Part shown: positions 36,974 through 46,021 of the stretch, piece after piece
Position numbering within the stretch: position 1 is the first letter of the stretch
How the letters are laid out: every line of letters starts with the position of its first letter
NCBI RefSeq assembly: GCF_014077095.1
Contig: NZ_JACGVG010000035.1
Coordinates: 62,001-126,000, forward strand
DNA from: Colwellia sp. MB02u-6
GTDB lineage: Bacteria; Pseudomonadota; Gammaproteobacteria; Enterobacterales; Alteromonadaceae
Length of the DNA stretch: 64,000 bases
Direction of reading: 5' to 3'
Notes under the pieces: model-generated
What the model was told of the DNA's origin: nothing
What the model saw: the letters and a program-made list of their open reading frames with translations, nothing else
The model's database searches: none
Translations under genes and position numbers: made by a program

Positions 36974-37339
36974 TTAGCTGACACTAAAGCTTTCACCACA
37001 ACCACATTCATTGACGGCATTGGGGTTATTAAACCTGACTACGCCGTTGACGCCTTCTTTTACATAGTCAATTTCAGTGTTTCTGACTAAATCCATCGTT
37101 TTGGCGGCGATGGTCAGGGTGAGCTTATCGCTCGCCTCGATTCGCGTATCTCCGTCTTCTGGTTGCTTGGCAACGTCCAGCACATAGGAGTAACCAGTGC
37201 AGCCGCTGACTTTACTAGACAGGCGCAATAGATGACCGGGGTGCTCCGCTAACTTGCCTTCAAAATACTTTATCGCCGCTGTTGTCAGGGTGACGGCTTC
37301 GCCTTGGTTGTTTTCTGGGGTAAACTTTTCTACATTCAT
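36974..37339 (-). CDS. sufA: A-type Fe-S carrier SufA/IscA family
   Basis: A-type carrier of Fe-S clusters. Start set at the ATG at 37339 (MNVEKFTPEN), which has AGGA upstream; a longer frame to 37384 would overlap sufS. The three cluster cysteines are present: SGCTGYSYVLD and the C-terminal NECGCGESF. 121 residues. It lies 10 bases after the sufS stop, in an operon. Confidence 0.92.
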   Translation of the reverse strand: MNVEKFTPENNQGEAVTLTTAAIKYFEGKLAEHPGHLLRLSSKVSGCTGYSYVLDVAKQPEDGDTRIEASDKLTLTIAAKTMDLVRNTEIDYVKEGVNGVVRFNNPNAVNECGCGESFSVS

Positions 37340-37349
37340 CAAATAATCC

Positions 37350-38582
37350 TCATGCCAGCATGTTCTGGACTTTTTTAAGAGCAATAAATAATGCGTCCAC
37401 TTCTTCTAAAGTGTTATATACCGAGAATGAGGCTCTGGCTGTCCCCGGCAAATTCAAGCGGCGCATCAATGGTTGGGCACAATGTTCACCCGTACGGATG
37501 GCGATGCCCTGTCGATCCAGAAGAAAGCCTATATCGGCGGGGTGGCAGCCTTTTAATATAAAACTCAACACGCCCATCTTATTGGGAGCATTACCGATAA
37601 TGGTTAAGCCTTCAAAGGCTTGCGCCTGTTCCAGGGCGCTAGCCATCAGTGCCTGCTCATGAGCTTGTACCGCGCTTAAGTTTAGACTAGTAAACCAGTC
37701 TATGGCGGCGGCTAAAGCTATGGCACCGGCAATATTGGGGGTGCCAGCCTCAAGACGGTTAGGTAATCCGCCCCAGGTGGAACTTTCGTAAGTGACGGTG
37801 GCAATCATTTCACCGCCGGTCTGCCATACAGGCCAGTCCTGAAGTACCTCTTTTTTACCCCAAAGCACACCGATGCCGGTAGGGCCAAACAGCTTGTGGC
37901 CGGAGAATACGTAAAAATCACAGCCGATATCGCTTACATTCACATTGCCGTGGGCAATACTCTGTGCACCGTCAATGAGTACTAATGCGCCTTTTTCTTT
38001 ACTCAGGGCAGTGAGCTCTTTTACCGGATTAACTGTACCCAAGGCATTAGAGACATGGGGCAGGGCAACCATTTTCGTTTTCTGTGACAACAAGGCCGCA
38101 AAGGCTTCGGTATCCAGTGTGCCATCATCATAGATGGGCGCAATTTTCAGTATTGCACCGCTGCGCAAACAGGCCTGCTGCCAGGTGACAAGGTTAGCGT
38201 GATGTTCCATTTCAGTTACCAGCACTTCATCACCACTTTGCAGGCGTTGGGCCATGCCATTGGCAACAATATTGATACCTTCGGTGGTGCCACTGGTCCA
38301 AATCACTTCCTGGCGATCATGGGCATGCATAAAGTTGGCGACTGTATCTCGGGCTTTTTCATAGCGCCGGGTTGCCTCATCGGAAAGATGATGGGCACCG
38401 CGGTGCACATTGGCATTACACTGACTGTAAAAATCGGTTATTGCTTGGATCACCGCCTGAGGTTTTTGGGTGGTGGCGGCATTATCCAAATATACCAAGG
38501 GGTGCCCCCCAATTTGCTGATGCAAAATAGGGAACTGGTCTCGGATTTCATCCATATTCAGTGTACTGTTGCTGGTATTCAT
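37350..38582 (-). CDS. sufS: Cysteine desulfurase SufS
   Basis: PLP enzyme converting cysteine to alanine and a protein persulfide. Start taken at ATG 38582, whose ATGA overlaps the sufD stop; a 16-codon longer frame lies inside sufD. Features: VYLDNAATTQKPQAV (N-terminal), TSGTTEGINIVA, VLIDGAQS, the PLP Lys in FSGHKLFGPTGIG (about residue 227), and the active-site Cys in IRTGEHCAQPLM (about 364). 410 residues, the standard group II length. Confidence 0.96.
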   Translation of the reverse strand: MNTSNSTLNMDEIRDQFPILHQQIGGHPLVYLDNAATTQKPQAVIQAITDFYSQCNANVHRGAHHLSDEATRRYEKARDTVANFMHAHDRQEVIWTSGTTEGINIVANGMAQRLQSGDEVLVTEMEHHANLVTWQQACLRSGAILKIAPIYDDGTLDTEAFAALLSQKTKMVALPHVSNALGTVNPVKELTALSKEKGALVLIDGAQSIAHGNVNVSDIGCDFYVFSGHKLFGPTGIGVLWGKKEVLQDWPVWQTGGEMIATVTYESSTWGGLPNRLEAGTPNIAGAIALAAAIDWFTSLNLSAVQAHEQALMASALEQAQAFEGLTIIGNAPNKMGVLSFILKGCHPADIGFLLDRQGIAIRTGEHCAQPLMRRLNLPGTARASFSVYNTLEEVDALFIALKKVQNMLA

Positions 38583-39838
38583 TTGACTTCCATCTCTACG
38601 AAGCGTGAATGCAACTGCGGCTTGAGCCATTGCGCCAGGTGCTGATTAGGCATCTGATCCACTAGTTCCTGAATAAAGCCAAAGTTGAGCATAACCAGCG
38701 CTTGGGATCGTGATATACCGCGGGAAAGTAGATAATACAAGGTTTCTTCCTCGGTCTCGGCAACGGTGGCACCGTGAGCACACAGCACGTCGTCGGCATA
38801 GATTTCCAATTCAGGCTTAGTATTTATCTGACCACGACGGGACAATAACAGGTTGCGGTTATGCAGCTCTGCTAGCGTCTTCTGGGCATTGCGGTGAATA
38901 TGAATACGGCCATTGAAAACGGCCTTGGCCTTGTCACCGACAATACCTCGGGCATTTTCTTTTGTGGTGCCATTGGGCACCACATGTTCGATGGTGCTGT
39001 GCAAATCGAAGTGTTCTGCTTCGCCTAGTAGGTAAACGGCGTTAAATTTGGCCTTGGCATGTTCACCGTTGTGAATAATATCCACATCCATCCGTGACAA
39101 TTCACTGCCATAAGCGATCAGTGTGCTGTTAAGCTGTGATTTTTGCTGCAGGCTAAAATGACAGCCGCCGATATGAATGGCCTGATGGGTATGCATGGCC
39201 AGCCGGTAATGCTCAAGATAAGCCTGTTCACCGATGTCATATTCGGCAAAACCTGTGCTAAGGCTAGCCTGTTCTCCTTGTCCATGCTCAATTACTGTGG
39301 CACTGGCATGGCTCCCTAAGCGCACCAGAACACGATGATGAGACTCTTGTCCATCGCTACTGATATTAATAATCCGAATGGGTTGTTCAATCTTGCTGTT
39401 GGCATCAATATCGATAATCAGCCCATCTTCTGCTAAGGCATCGTTGACCAGCCCAAAAAGATGACGCTGAGGTTTAATCTTGGAAAACAGGGCGTTGGCC
39501 GTATTTTTTTCCTTAACTGATACATCTTGTAAGCTACTGATGTGCAGCCCTTGTGGTAAAACTAGTAAGCTTATATCACTTTGTAATTTGCCATTTACAA
39601 AGACCAAATCCAAGCTGTTCAGACCCTCAATATCTTCAATGATGGCTTCGCCTACAGCGCTACCAGGGCTTAATTCAAGCTGTTCCAGTGGTGCCAGTGA
39701 GGTATATTTCCAGCTTTCTACCCGGCGATTTGGCCATTTAGCCTTGCCGAGTGCTTCCAGAGACTGAGCCCGGTGCGGGCTAAGCCAATCATCAATGGCC
39801 TGACCACGGTCTATTACCTGCTGTAACCACTGATTCAT
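38579..39838 (-). CDS. sufD: Fe-S cluster assembly protein SufD
   Basis: 419-residue partner of SufB in the SufBC2D scaffold. Recognised by its beta-helix core and C-terminal block: KAVFNGRIHIHRNAQKTLAE, then NLLLSRRGQINTKPELEIYA and DVLCAHGATV (conserved Cys/His). Both ends overlap neighbours by the ATGA form, implying coupled translation with sufC and sufS. Confidence 0.95.
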   Translation of the reverse strand: MNQWLQQVIDRGQAIDDWLSPHRAQSLEALGKAKWPNRRVESWKYTSLAPLEQLELSPGSAVGEAIIEDIEGLNSLDLVFVNGKLQSDISLLVLPQGLHISSLQDVSVKEKNTANALFSKIKPQRHLFGLVNDALAEDGLIIDIDANSKIEQPIRIINISSDGQESHHRVLVRLGSHASATVIEHGQGEQASLSTGFAEYDIGEQAYLEHYRLAMHTHQAIHIGGCHFSLQQKSQLNSTLIAYGSELSRMDVDIIHNGEHAKAKFNAVYLLGEAEHFDLHSTIEHVVPNGTTKENARGIVGDKAKAVFNGRIHIHRNAQKTLAELHNRNLLLSRRGQINTKPELEIYADDVLCAHGATVAETEEETLYYLLSRGISRSQALVMLNFGFIQELVDQMPNQHLAQWLKPQLHSRFVEMEVK

Positions 39839-40599
39839 GCATTCTTCTCCTCGGCGTTATCCTGTCCTAAGAAAGCGTAACCTTCTTTTTCGACATCTGT
39901 GGCCAGAGAGGCATCGCCACTTTTGACGACTTTACCATTGGCCAAAATATGTACATAGTCTGGCTTAATGTAATCGAGTAGGCGCTGATAATGGGTAATG
40001 ATAATAAAGCTGCGTTTGCCGTCACGTTGGCTGTTCACGCCATTAGCCACTACTTGCAGGGCATCAATATCCAAACCAGAGTCGGATTCATCCAGAATAC
40101 ATAGACTGGGTTCAAGCAGAATCATCTGCATAATTTCGTTGCGCTTCTTTTCGCCGCCGGAAAACCCTTCGTTAACACCGCGTTTAAGAAAATCTAGCGA
40201 TAGCTGCACTTGTTTGCAGGCTTCCTTGGCTTTTTTCAGAAACTCTGTGGCAGTCAATGGCGTTTCACCACGTTGTTCACGTATGGCGTTCACCGATTCT
40301 TTCATAAAGGCCATATTGCTGACACCGGGGATCTCTACCGGATACTGAAAAGCGAGAAACAGTCCCTTGTGGGCTCGTTCTTCTATCGCCATGTCGAGCA
40401 GGTCTTCGCCGTGAAATTCTACTTGGCCTTCACTCACCTCATAGCCTTCGCGACCGGATAGAATGTAACCTAAGGTGCTTTTACCCGCGCCATTAGGGCC
40501 CATAATGGCATGAACTTCACCGGGTTTAATATCTAGGTTGAGACCTTTTAGTATCTCTTTTTGTTCTACACTGGCGTGTAGGTTGTTAATTTTAAGCAT
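39835..40599 (-). CDS. sufC: Fe-S cluster assembly ATPase SufC
   Basis: 254-residue soluble ABC ATPase of the Suf scaffold. Walker A GPNGAGKST (about residues 35-43), signature FSGGEKKRNEIMQM (about 144), Walker B LCILDESDSGLDIDAL, H-loop ITHYQRLLDYI. The motif E-S-D-S-G-L-D is the SufC form of Walker B. Six bases after sufB, four-base overlap with sufD. Confidence 0.97.
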   Translation of the reverse strand: MLKINNLHASVEQKEILKGLNLDIKPGEVHAIMGPNGAGKSTLGYILSGREGYEVSEGQVEFHGEDLLDMAIEERAHKGLFLAFQYPVEIPGVSNMAFMKESVNAIREQRGETPLTATEFLKKAKEACKQVQLSLDFLKRGVNEGFSGGEKKRNEIMQMILLEPSLCILDESDSGLDIDALQVVANGVNSQRDGKRSFIIITHYQRLLDYIKPDYVHILANGKVVKSGDASLATDVEKEGYAFLGQDNAEEKNA

Positions 40600-40605
40600 G
40601 TATTT

Positions 40606-42042
40606 TTATCCTATTGAGCCTTCAAGACTGATCTCGAGTAATTTGCCCGCCTCTACGGCGAACTCCATTGGCAGTTCTTTGAATACTTCCTTACAGAAGC
40701 CATTAACGATCATCGATACGGCCTTTTCAGGATCAAGACCACGTTGCTGGCATAAAAACATCTGATCATCGCTGACCTTGGAGGTGGTAGCCTCATGCTC
40801 CACTATGGCAGAGGGGTTGCGACTCTCGATATAAGGAAAGGTATGAGCACCACAGCGATCACCAATGAGCAGTGAATCACACTGGGTAAAATTACGCGCA
40901 CCTTCCGCCTTAGCACCCATATGGACCAGACCACGGTAAGTATTGTTGCTGTTACCGGCGCTAATACCCTTGGAAATAATAGTAGACCTGGTATTCTTAC
41001 CCAAATGGATCATTTTGGTGCCTGTATCGGCCTGCTGTCTGCCTCGGGTCAGGGCAACAGAATAGAATTCACCTACACTGTTATCGCCTTTGAGTATACA
41101 ACTGGGGTATTTCCAGGTAATTGCAGAGCCGGTTTCCACCTGAGTCCAAGAAACCTTGGCGTTGGTGTGACATATAGCGCGTTTGGTGACAAAGTTATAG
41201 ATACCCCCTTTACCGTTCTCATCACCGGGATACCAGTTTTGTACGGTGGAGTACTTGATTTGAGCATCATCCATAACAACGAGTTCAACTACGGCAGCAT
41301 GGAGCTGGTTTTCATCCCGTTGAGGCGCAGTGCAGCCTTCCAGGTAACTCACATGGCTGCCCTCTTCAGCGATAATAAGTGTGCGTTCGAACTGGCCGGT
41401 ATTCTCCTCATTAATACGAAAGTAGGTGGACAGCTCCATAGGGCAACGCACGCCCTTGGGTATAAAGACAAATGAACCATCGGTGAATACTGCACTGTTA
41501 AGGGCAGCGAAATAATTATCTGAACGGGGAACCACAGATCCGAGATATTTTTTTACCAGTTCAGGATACTTATGTACAGCCTCGGAAATAGGACAGAAAA
41601 TAACACCCGCTTCTTCCAACTTTGCACGATAGGTGGTTACCACAGACACCGAATCAAAAACGGCGTCTACAGCAACCCCAGCGAGCATTTCTTGCTCATA
41701 AAGTGGAATACCCAGCTTTTCATAGGTGCGCAACAGTTCAGGGTCTACTTCATCCAAGGACTGAGGTTTGTCCGCCATACTCTTTGGTGCCGAGTAATAT
41801 GAGATAGCCTTAAAATCTATTTTTGGGTAATGCACATGGGCCCATTCAGGCTCTTCCATGTCAAGCCAGTTGTTATAGGCGCGAAGACGCCACTCTAACA
41901 TCCATTCTGGCTCTTCTTTCATGGCGGAGATGCGGCGTATAACATCTTCGTCCAGGCCAGGTAGAAAGGTTTCAGATTCGATGTCGGAAACAAAACCGGC
42001 ATCGTATTTGCGGGATAACGCCTGATCGAGTTGTTCACTCAT
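40606..42042 (-). CDS. sufB: Fe-S cluster assembly protein SufB
   Basis: 478-residue scaffold subunit on which clusters are built. C-terminal block [21 protein letters not shown] carries the conserved E and [21 protein letters not shown] carries the candidate cluster-ligand Cys. First gene of the operon sufB-C-D-S-A-T-E. Two IscR-like palindromes lie 100-165 bases upstream. The suf genes look about 50% GC in the lines I counted, against about 40% around them. Confidence 0.97.
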   Translation of the reverse strand: MSEQLDQALSRKYDAGFVSDIESETFLPGLDEDVIRRISAMKEEPEWMLEWRLRAYNNWLDMEEPEWAHVHYPKIDFKAISYYSAPKSMADKPQSLDEVDPELLRTYEKLGIPLYEQEMLAGVAVDAVFDSVSVVTTYRAKLEEAGVIFCPISEAVHKYPELVKKYLGSVVPRSDNYFAALNSAVFTDGSFVFIPKGVRCPMELSTYFRINEENTGQFERTLIIAEEGSHVSYLEGCTAPQRDENQLHAAVVELVVMDDAQIKYSTVQNWYPGDENGKGGIYNFVTKRAICHTNAKVSWTQVETGSAITWKYPSCILKGDNSVGEFYSVALTRGRQQADTGTKMIHLGKNTRSTIISKGISAGNSNNTYRGLVHMGAKAEGARNFTQCDSLLIGDRCGAHTFPYIESRNPSAIVEHEATTSKVSDDQMFLCQQRGLDPEKAVSMIVNGFCKEVFKELPMEFAVEAGKLLEISLEGSIG

Positions 42043-42144
42043 ACTTTAGTTTCTCCATAGCTTTGTTGCCCTGATTTAAATAATTAGATACCAGAGTGGC
42101 TGTCTAATTTTTTGTAAACCACGAATTTTGACGGCAGCAGCATA

Positions 42145-42169
42145 ATACTTGAGTGATTTACTCAAGTAT
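42145..42169. promoter_or_regulatory. IscR type-1-like operator, site 1
   Basis: A 25-bp palindrome: ATACTTGAGT and ACTCAAGTAT separated by five A/T-rich bases. It fits the IscR type-1 consensus (ATA, Y-rich, G-A-C-T ... A-G-T-C, TAT) at every position but the symmetric pair C/G inside GACT/AGTC. It lies about 103 bases before the sufB ATG. Confidence 0.65.
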
Positions 42170-42179
42170 TAATCATATA

Positions 42180-42204
42180 GTACCTGACTAAATCACTCAA
42201 GTAT
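42180..42204. promoter_or_regulatory. IscR type-1-like operator, site 2
   Basis: A 25-bp imperfect palindrome GTACCTGACT ... ACTCAAGTAT whose left half has the consensus GACT. Centre-to-centre distance from site 1 is 35 bases. Together they suggest control of suf by an Rrf2-family regulator encoded elsewhere. Confidence 0.6.
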
Positions 42205-42489
42205 TATGAGTAAAAAAATAATTGCTTTCAATTTATTTAATAAGTCTAAAGTCATGCTAATAAGCACAATACCGACCTGTTCACTGCTATTTTTGCTCTA
42301 AAATATGTCATCTGTGAAAAAGTTAAGTATGCTATGTTGCCAAACAAAATTTTTGAGAGGGCCGATAGCGCAGGAATCAGCAAAGTTTTTTTGCTAGTAT
42401 TAGCGTGGACCCTCGCTGTAAATTCTAGGGAGGCTGCATTAAACAAACAAAGGTAGAAGAGTTACCATGGCCAGCGAATCAATTTTACT

Positions 42490-43836
42490 ATGACAGAAAA
42501 ACGCAACGAGCGGAAAGTACCGTCCGGAAGAATTGCTCGCTTAGCTAAGCTGGGTGGTTTAGCCTCAGCTGTTGGTGGCAACATTGTTAAAGGCGCCACA
42601 AAACAAATGCTGAGTGGTCAGCGCCCATCATTAACTCAGTCCTTACTGAATATCGACAACGCCATATCGATTACCAAGCGCCTAGCACATATGCGTGGCG
42701 CAGCCATGAAACTGGGCCAACTACTCTCGATGGATGCAGGTGAATTACTGCCTGCTGAATGGGAACCTATTCTTTCACGATTGCGCCAAGAAGCTGACCC
42801 AATGCCTAAGGCGCAACTACTCAAAACCCTAGAAGCATCTTGGTCAAAAGATTGGTATCAACAATTTAGTTATTTTTCATTTTCCCCCATCGCATCAGCA
42901 AGCATTGGTCAGGTTCATAGAGCTACACTAAAAGATGGTCGTCAGCTGGCGATTAAAGTCCAATACCCGGGGGTAAGAGAAAGCATTGACAGCGACATTG
43001 ATAACGTCATGAGTTTACTAAAACTGAGTGGTGTATTACCAAAACACATCGATTTGACCAGCTTGCTCGCTGAAGCAAAAGCACAACTTAAAAACGAAGC
43101 TAATTATTTGCAGGAAGCCAAGTTTCTTAACGCTTATCGTGTAAATCTGTGCAACGACTCTCGCTTTATTGTGCCCTTTGTCGTTGATGAGCTAACTGAC
43201 CAAAACATACTTGCGATGGAATATATCGAAGGTTCTCCCATCACGAATATTAGTACCATGAGTGCTGACATTGTCGATCTGGTATGTACCCAGTTAATGT
43301 ACCTAACCTACCAAGAACTGTTCACCCATAAACTCATGCAAAGTGACCCCAACTTTGCCAATTTTTTGTATCAGAGCGATACGAAAAAAATAGTGTTACT
43401 CGATTTTGGAGCCTGCCGGCAGATTTCTCAGCATACCTCAGAACATTATCTCGCCATGGCTGATGCTATGCAGCGGCAAGATACTAACGACATGCGTTCA
43501 GCCATGTATTCGCTTGGTTTAATTGATAACAACATGAATGCTACGGCCATAGATACTGTGCTAAAGGCGTGTTTTGAAGCGAGTGATTGCTTGCAAACTG
43601 ATACTGGCTACAACTTAAAAAAACAACAGCTAATTAAGCGAATCCAAGAGGTCAGTATGCCACTGATTACTGATAAAACAGCCGCAGCATCTCCTATATT
43701 TGAGGTTGCATTAGTAAATCGCAAAATTACCGGCATAATATTGCTAGCCAATAAGTTAGGCGCAACACTGGATTTTAAAAGCGCACTTGCTCCTTACTTA
43801 ACGAAAAGTGCAAAGCAACTGAACGATGAAACATGA
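42490..43836 (+). CDS. ABC1/AarF family atypical protein kinase
   Basis: 448 residues of the UbiB/ADCK family. The family motif appears as MKLGQLLSMD (K-x-G-Q, about residues 76-85), followed by an Ala-rich nucleotide loop ASASIGQVHRA and LAIKVQYPG with the catalytic Lys. NFANFLYQ and LLDFGACRQ carry the metal-binding Asn and Asp. Shorter than UbiB (about 540) and lacking its C-terminal membrane helices. It is preceded by an eight-codon frame (42467-42493, M-A-S-E-S-I-L-L) with AAGGTAG upstream, whose stop overlaps this ATG, so its translation may be coupled. Confidence 0.88.
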   Translation: MTEKRNERKVPSGRIARLAKLGGLASAVGGNIVKGATKQMLSGQRPSLTQSLLNIDNAISITKRLAHMRGAAMKLGQLLSMDAGELLPAEWEPILSRLRQEADPMPKAQLLKTLEASWSKDWYQQFSYFSFSPIASASIGQVHRATLKDGRQLAIKVQYPGVRESIDSDIDNVMSLLKLSGVLPKHIDLTSLLAEAKAQLKNEANYLQEAKFLNAYRVNLCNDSRFIVPFVVDELTDQNILAMEYIEGSPITNISTMSADIVDLVCTQLMYLTYQELFTHKLMQSDPNFANFLYQSDTKKIVLLDFGACRQISQHTSEHYLAMADAMQRQDTNDMRSAMYSLGLIDNNMNATAIDTVLKACFEASDCLQTDTGYNLKKQQLIKRIQEVSMPLITDKTAAASPIFEVALVNRKITGIILLANKLGATLDFKSALAPYLTKSAKQLNDET

Positions 43837-44336
43837 CACAATGTTGGCTGATCAAAGTGGAATCTGATACTTTTAGTATTTTTTAAATTTTTTAAATATT
43901 TTATTTTTTTTGAGCTGATTAATACGTCAGCTCAATTATTTTACAATCAGCTTCGATAGCAATATTGATGCTTTTTTGTCGGTGAATGTTGATTTGATAA
44001 ATAGTAAGTTACTTTAAAATCAATATATATATCAATTATTTAAGTTAAAAATGATGCGTGGTTATTTTTCTGTTTCAAGTTTTACTTTCTAATCCCCACT
44101 TCAAATTTATTTTAGAGATCCTTCTAATTTCAACCGAAATTTTACAAATTAGCTGTTACAAATATTTCTTATAACTCTATAACTCTATAACTATATAAGT
44201 TTATTTGTTGTTATAGCTAGTTGACTCGATTTAAGTAGGATCTAGTGCATGTTTTGCCTTCGGGCTTAAATTAAGTTGGCATTGCCCAATTCTATTTACT
44301 GTATAATGTTAAATTTTATCAGGATATCAATAAACA
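43837..44336. other. AT-rich intergenic stretch
   Basis: 500 bases, very AT-rich, with no supported gene. Short tandem repeats of ATAACTCT occur at about 44170-44195. The MFS gene promoter is presumably at the right end (TATAAT at about 44302). Confidence 0.55.
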
Positions 44337-45542
44337 GTGCAGGGCTCTATTTTCAGTGAACGCAATTATTTAACTTACTTGTGTGGCAGTATATTTTCTA
44401 CTCAAGGTGTTTGGATCCAGCGTATGACAATGGGCTGGATGATGTGGGATCAAACCCACTCAGAAAGTTGGTTAGGTATGTTGGCCTTTTTAATGTTTTT
44501 CCCGTCTATATTAGTAGGTCCATTGTTTGGAGTGATGGTGGACCGCATTAATCGTCGTACAGCAGCCGTTGTCACAAGTATTATACTGGCGTTGCTATCA
44601 TTATTACTAGCGTTGTTAGTTTGCCAGCAGTTAGTCAATGAGTTAGCACTGTTATTCTTTGCTTTGGCTATTGGCGTCGCTAATAGTGCCTATCAATCGA
44701 TACGACTGTCTTTAGTCCCTGAGTTAGTTAGCGTTTATAACATGCCCAAAGCAGTGGCTATTAATGCTGTTTTATATAACACCTCGCGTTTTATTGGCCC
44801 TATTATTGCCGGGTTGTTGATTAAATATGGAGGTAATACCATGGCATTTGCGGTTGTTTTTGCCTTTTATATACCTTTAATTGTTGTATTATTACTGTTA
44901 AAACTTGATGACAGAAAGAAATCTGTTGTGGAAAAAAAGTTCACCTTTTTTATGGATATAAAAGCTGGGGTGAATTATGCGCTGAATTCAGATTTGATCT
45001 TACGCTTATTAATATTAATTGCCGTCTCTGCTATTTTAGGGCGTGGCTTATTAGAGATTTTACCCGCTGCGGCAGATGTACTTTACAACCGTGGAGTGGA
45101 GGGGCTAGCTTGGTTAAACTCAGCGGCAGGCGTTGGCGCTATTATTGCGGGTTTACTATTATCATCTTTAAGCTCTGCACGCTTGTTACTCGTTACGCGT
45201 TTAGGTGTCATTAGCTCAGGCTTATTACTACTCATGTTTAGCTACAGTAATAGCTTTGAGTTAGGTTTACTGATGGTAGGAGGATTAAGCTTTTGTGCGA
45301 CGGTATGTGGTGTTGGGACACAGTCACTCATTCAGGTATCAGTACCAAGTGCCTTTAGAGGGAGGGTTATGAGTTTATGGGGTTCTATAAACATGGGTGG
45401 CGGTGCTCTAGGTGGTTTGTTATTTGGTGTGATTACCGAGTTTATGGGCTACCCTTTTACCTTTATTACTGTGGGTTTATTTAGTGTTTTTTTTGCTTTT
45501 GTTGCCTCATATCGTATTGTCCTTCCATCAAAAATCTTGTGA
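44337..45542 (+). CDS. MFS transporter (MFS_3/EntS-like)
   Basis: 401-residue major facilitator protein with 10-12 hydrophobic segments. The loop 2-3 signature G-x-x-x-D-R-x-x-R appears as GVMVDRINRRTAAV (about residues 64-77). LSLVPELV, NTSRFIGPIIAGLL and VPSAFRGRVMSLWG match the MFS_3 family of exporters (EntS-like). GTG start with AGGA about 12 bases upstream. Direction of transport and substrate unknown; the adjacent fds operon converges on it. Confidence 0.88.
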   Translation: MQGSIFSERNYLTYLCGSIFSTQGVWIQRMTMGWMMWDQTHSESWLGMLAFLMFFPSILVGPLFGVMVDRINRRTAAVVTSIILALLSLLLALLVCQQLVNELALLFFALAIGVANSAYQSIRLSLVPELVSVYNMPKAVAINAVLYNTSRFIGPIIAGLLIKYGGNTMAFAVVFAFYIPLIVVLLLLKLDDRKKSVVEKKFTFFMDIKAGVNYALNSDLILRLLILIAVSAILGRGLLEILPAAADVLYNRGVEGLAWLNSAAGVGAIIAGLLLSSLSSARLLLVTRLGVISSGLLLLMFSYSNSFELGLLMVGGLSFCATVCGVGTQSLIQVSVPSAFRGRVMSLWGSINMGGGALGGLLFGVITEFMGYPFTFITVGLFSVFFAFVASYRIVLPSKIL

Positions 45543-45611
45543 TTGAACAGCGCGATAAAAGCTTCGTTGTCTGAATCCAATCAACCTAAACACCTAATCG
45601 AGTTTGCAAAA

Positions 45612-45639
45612 AAGGCCGGAAGCTTAAGCTACCGGCCTT
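45612..45639. terminator. Hairpin after the MFS transporter gene
   Basis: Arms AAGGCCGG (45612-45619) and CCGGCCTT (45632-45639), with AAAAA on the left flank and a T-containing right flank. It lies 70 bases after the MFS stop and faces the converging fds operon. Confidence 0.65.
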
Positions 45640-45679
45640 CATTTAAAGCGGTCAATATATGCTCGTGCAGGGCACTTAC

Positions 45680-45712
45680 TTGCCATGATATCTCTACAGG
45701 ATATCATGGCAA
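45680..45712. repeat. 13-bp-arm perfect inverted repeat
   Basis: TTGCCATGATATC (45680-45692) and GATATCATGGCAA (45700-45712) with a 7-base spacer. No T-tract. It lies 80 bases past the fdsD stop codon; likely an RNA 3'-end stabiliser or a binding site. Confidence 0.75.
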
Positions 45713-45791
45713 TATTACTCATGACGATAATGCTATCATCAGCCAACTAACTCTATGTATTCAGATTTGGATAAGCATGATGATCCCATTT

Positions 45792-46010
45792 TTATAACTG
45801 GGCTAATGCTAGTTTTATGGTAGGGGATAATTGTGAACCATCACTATCGGCATACTTTATTATATTTGCTTTCATTGAACGTGCCCAAAATTTCTTTACG
45901 TGATTAGCAACGATCATAGCCGTTTCTTCGTCAGTTTTTTTGTAATTATTATTATTAGCAATTTGGTTGAGCATACTAATTAGATTGTCAATTTGAGAAC
46001 TACTCATCAC
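45792..46010 (-). CDS. fdsD: NAD-dependent formate dehydrogenase delta subunit
   Basis: 72-residue soluble protein matching FdsD: N-terminal helix (LISMLNQIANNNNYK), the block VANHVKKFWARSMKANIIKY, and a C-terminal LSPTIKLALAQL. FdsD is needed for full activity of FdsGBAD enzymes, apparently during cofactor insertion. Last gene of the operon, 11 bases after fdhD, the usual fdsGBACD order. Confidence 0.9.
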   Translation of the reverse strand: MMSSSQIDNLISMLNQIANNNNYKKTDEETAMIVANHVKKFWARSMKANIIKYADSDGSQLSPTIKLALAQL

Positions 46011-46021
46011 TATTTTCCTAT

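Larger units (their letters stand above)
42043..42489. other. Intergenic region between sufB and the ABC1 kinase gene
   Basis: 447 bases between divergent genes. It holds the two IscR-like sites and an eight-codon leader frame just before the kinase. A 31-codon frame at 42206-42301 lacks a ribosome site and is not called. Confidence 0.6.

Noticed and set aside
40921-41475. Long plus-strand frame opposite sufB
   Set aside because: Mirror frame of a well conserved gene; no independent evidence.
42206-42301. 31-codon hydrophobic frame starting just after the IscR-like sites
   Set aside because: No Shine-Dalgarno sequence, the start abuts an operator, and AT-rich DNA gives such frames by chance.
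45543-45797. 84-codon TTG-started frame after the MFS gene
   Set aside because: It runs through two hairpins and the convergent gene boundary and shows no protein-like pattern.
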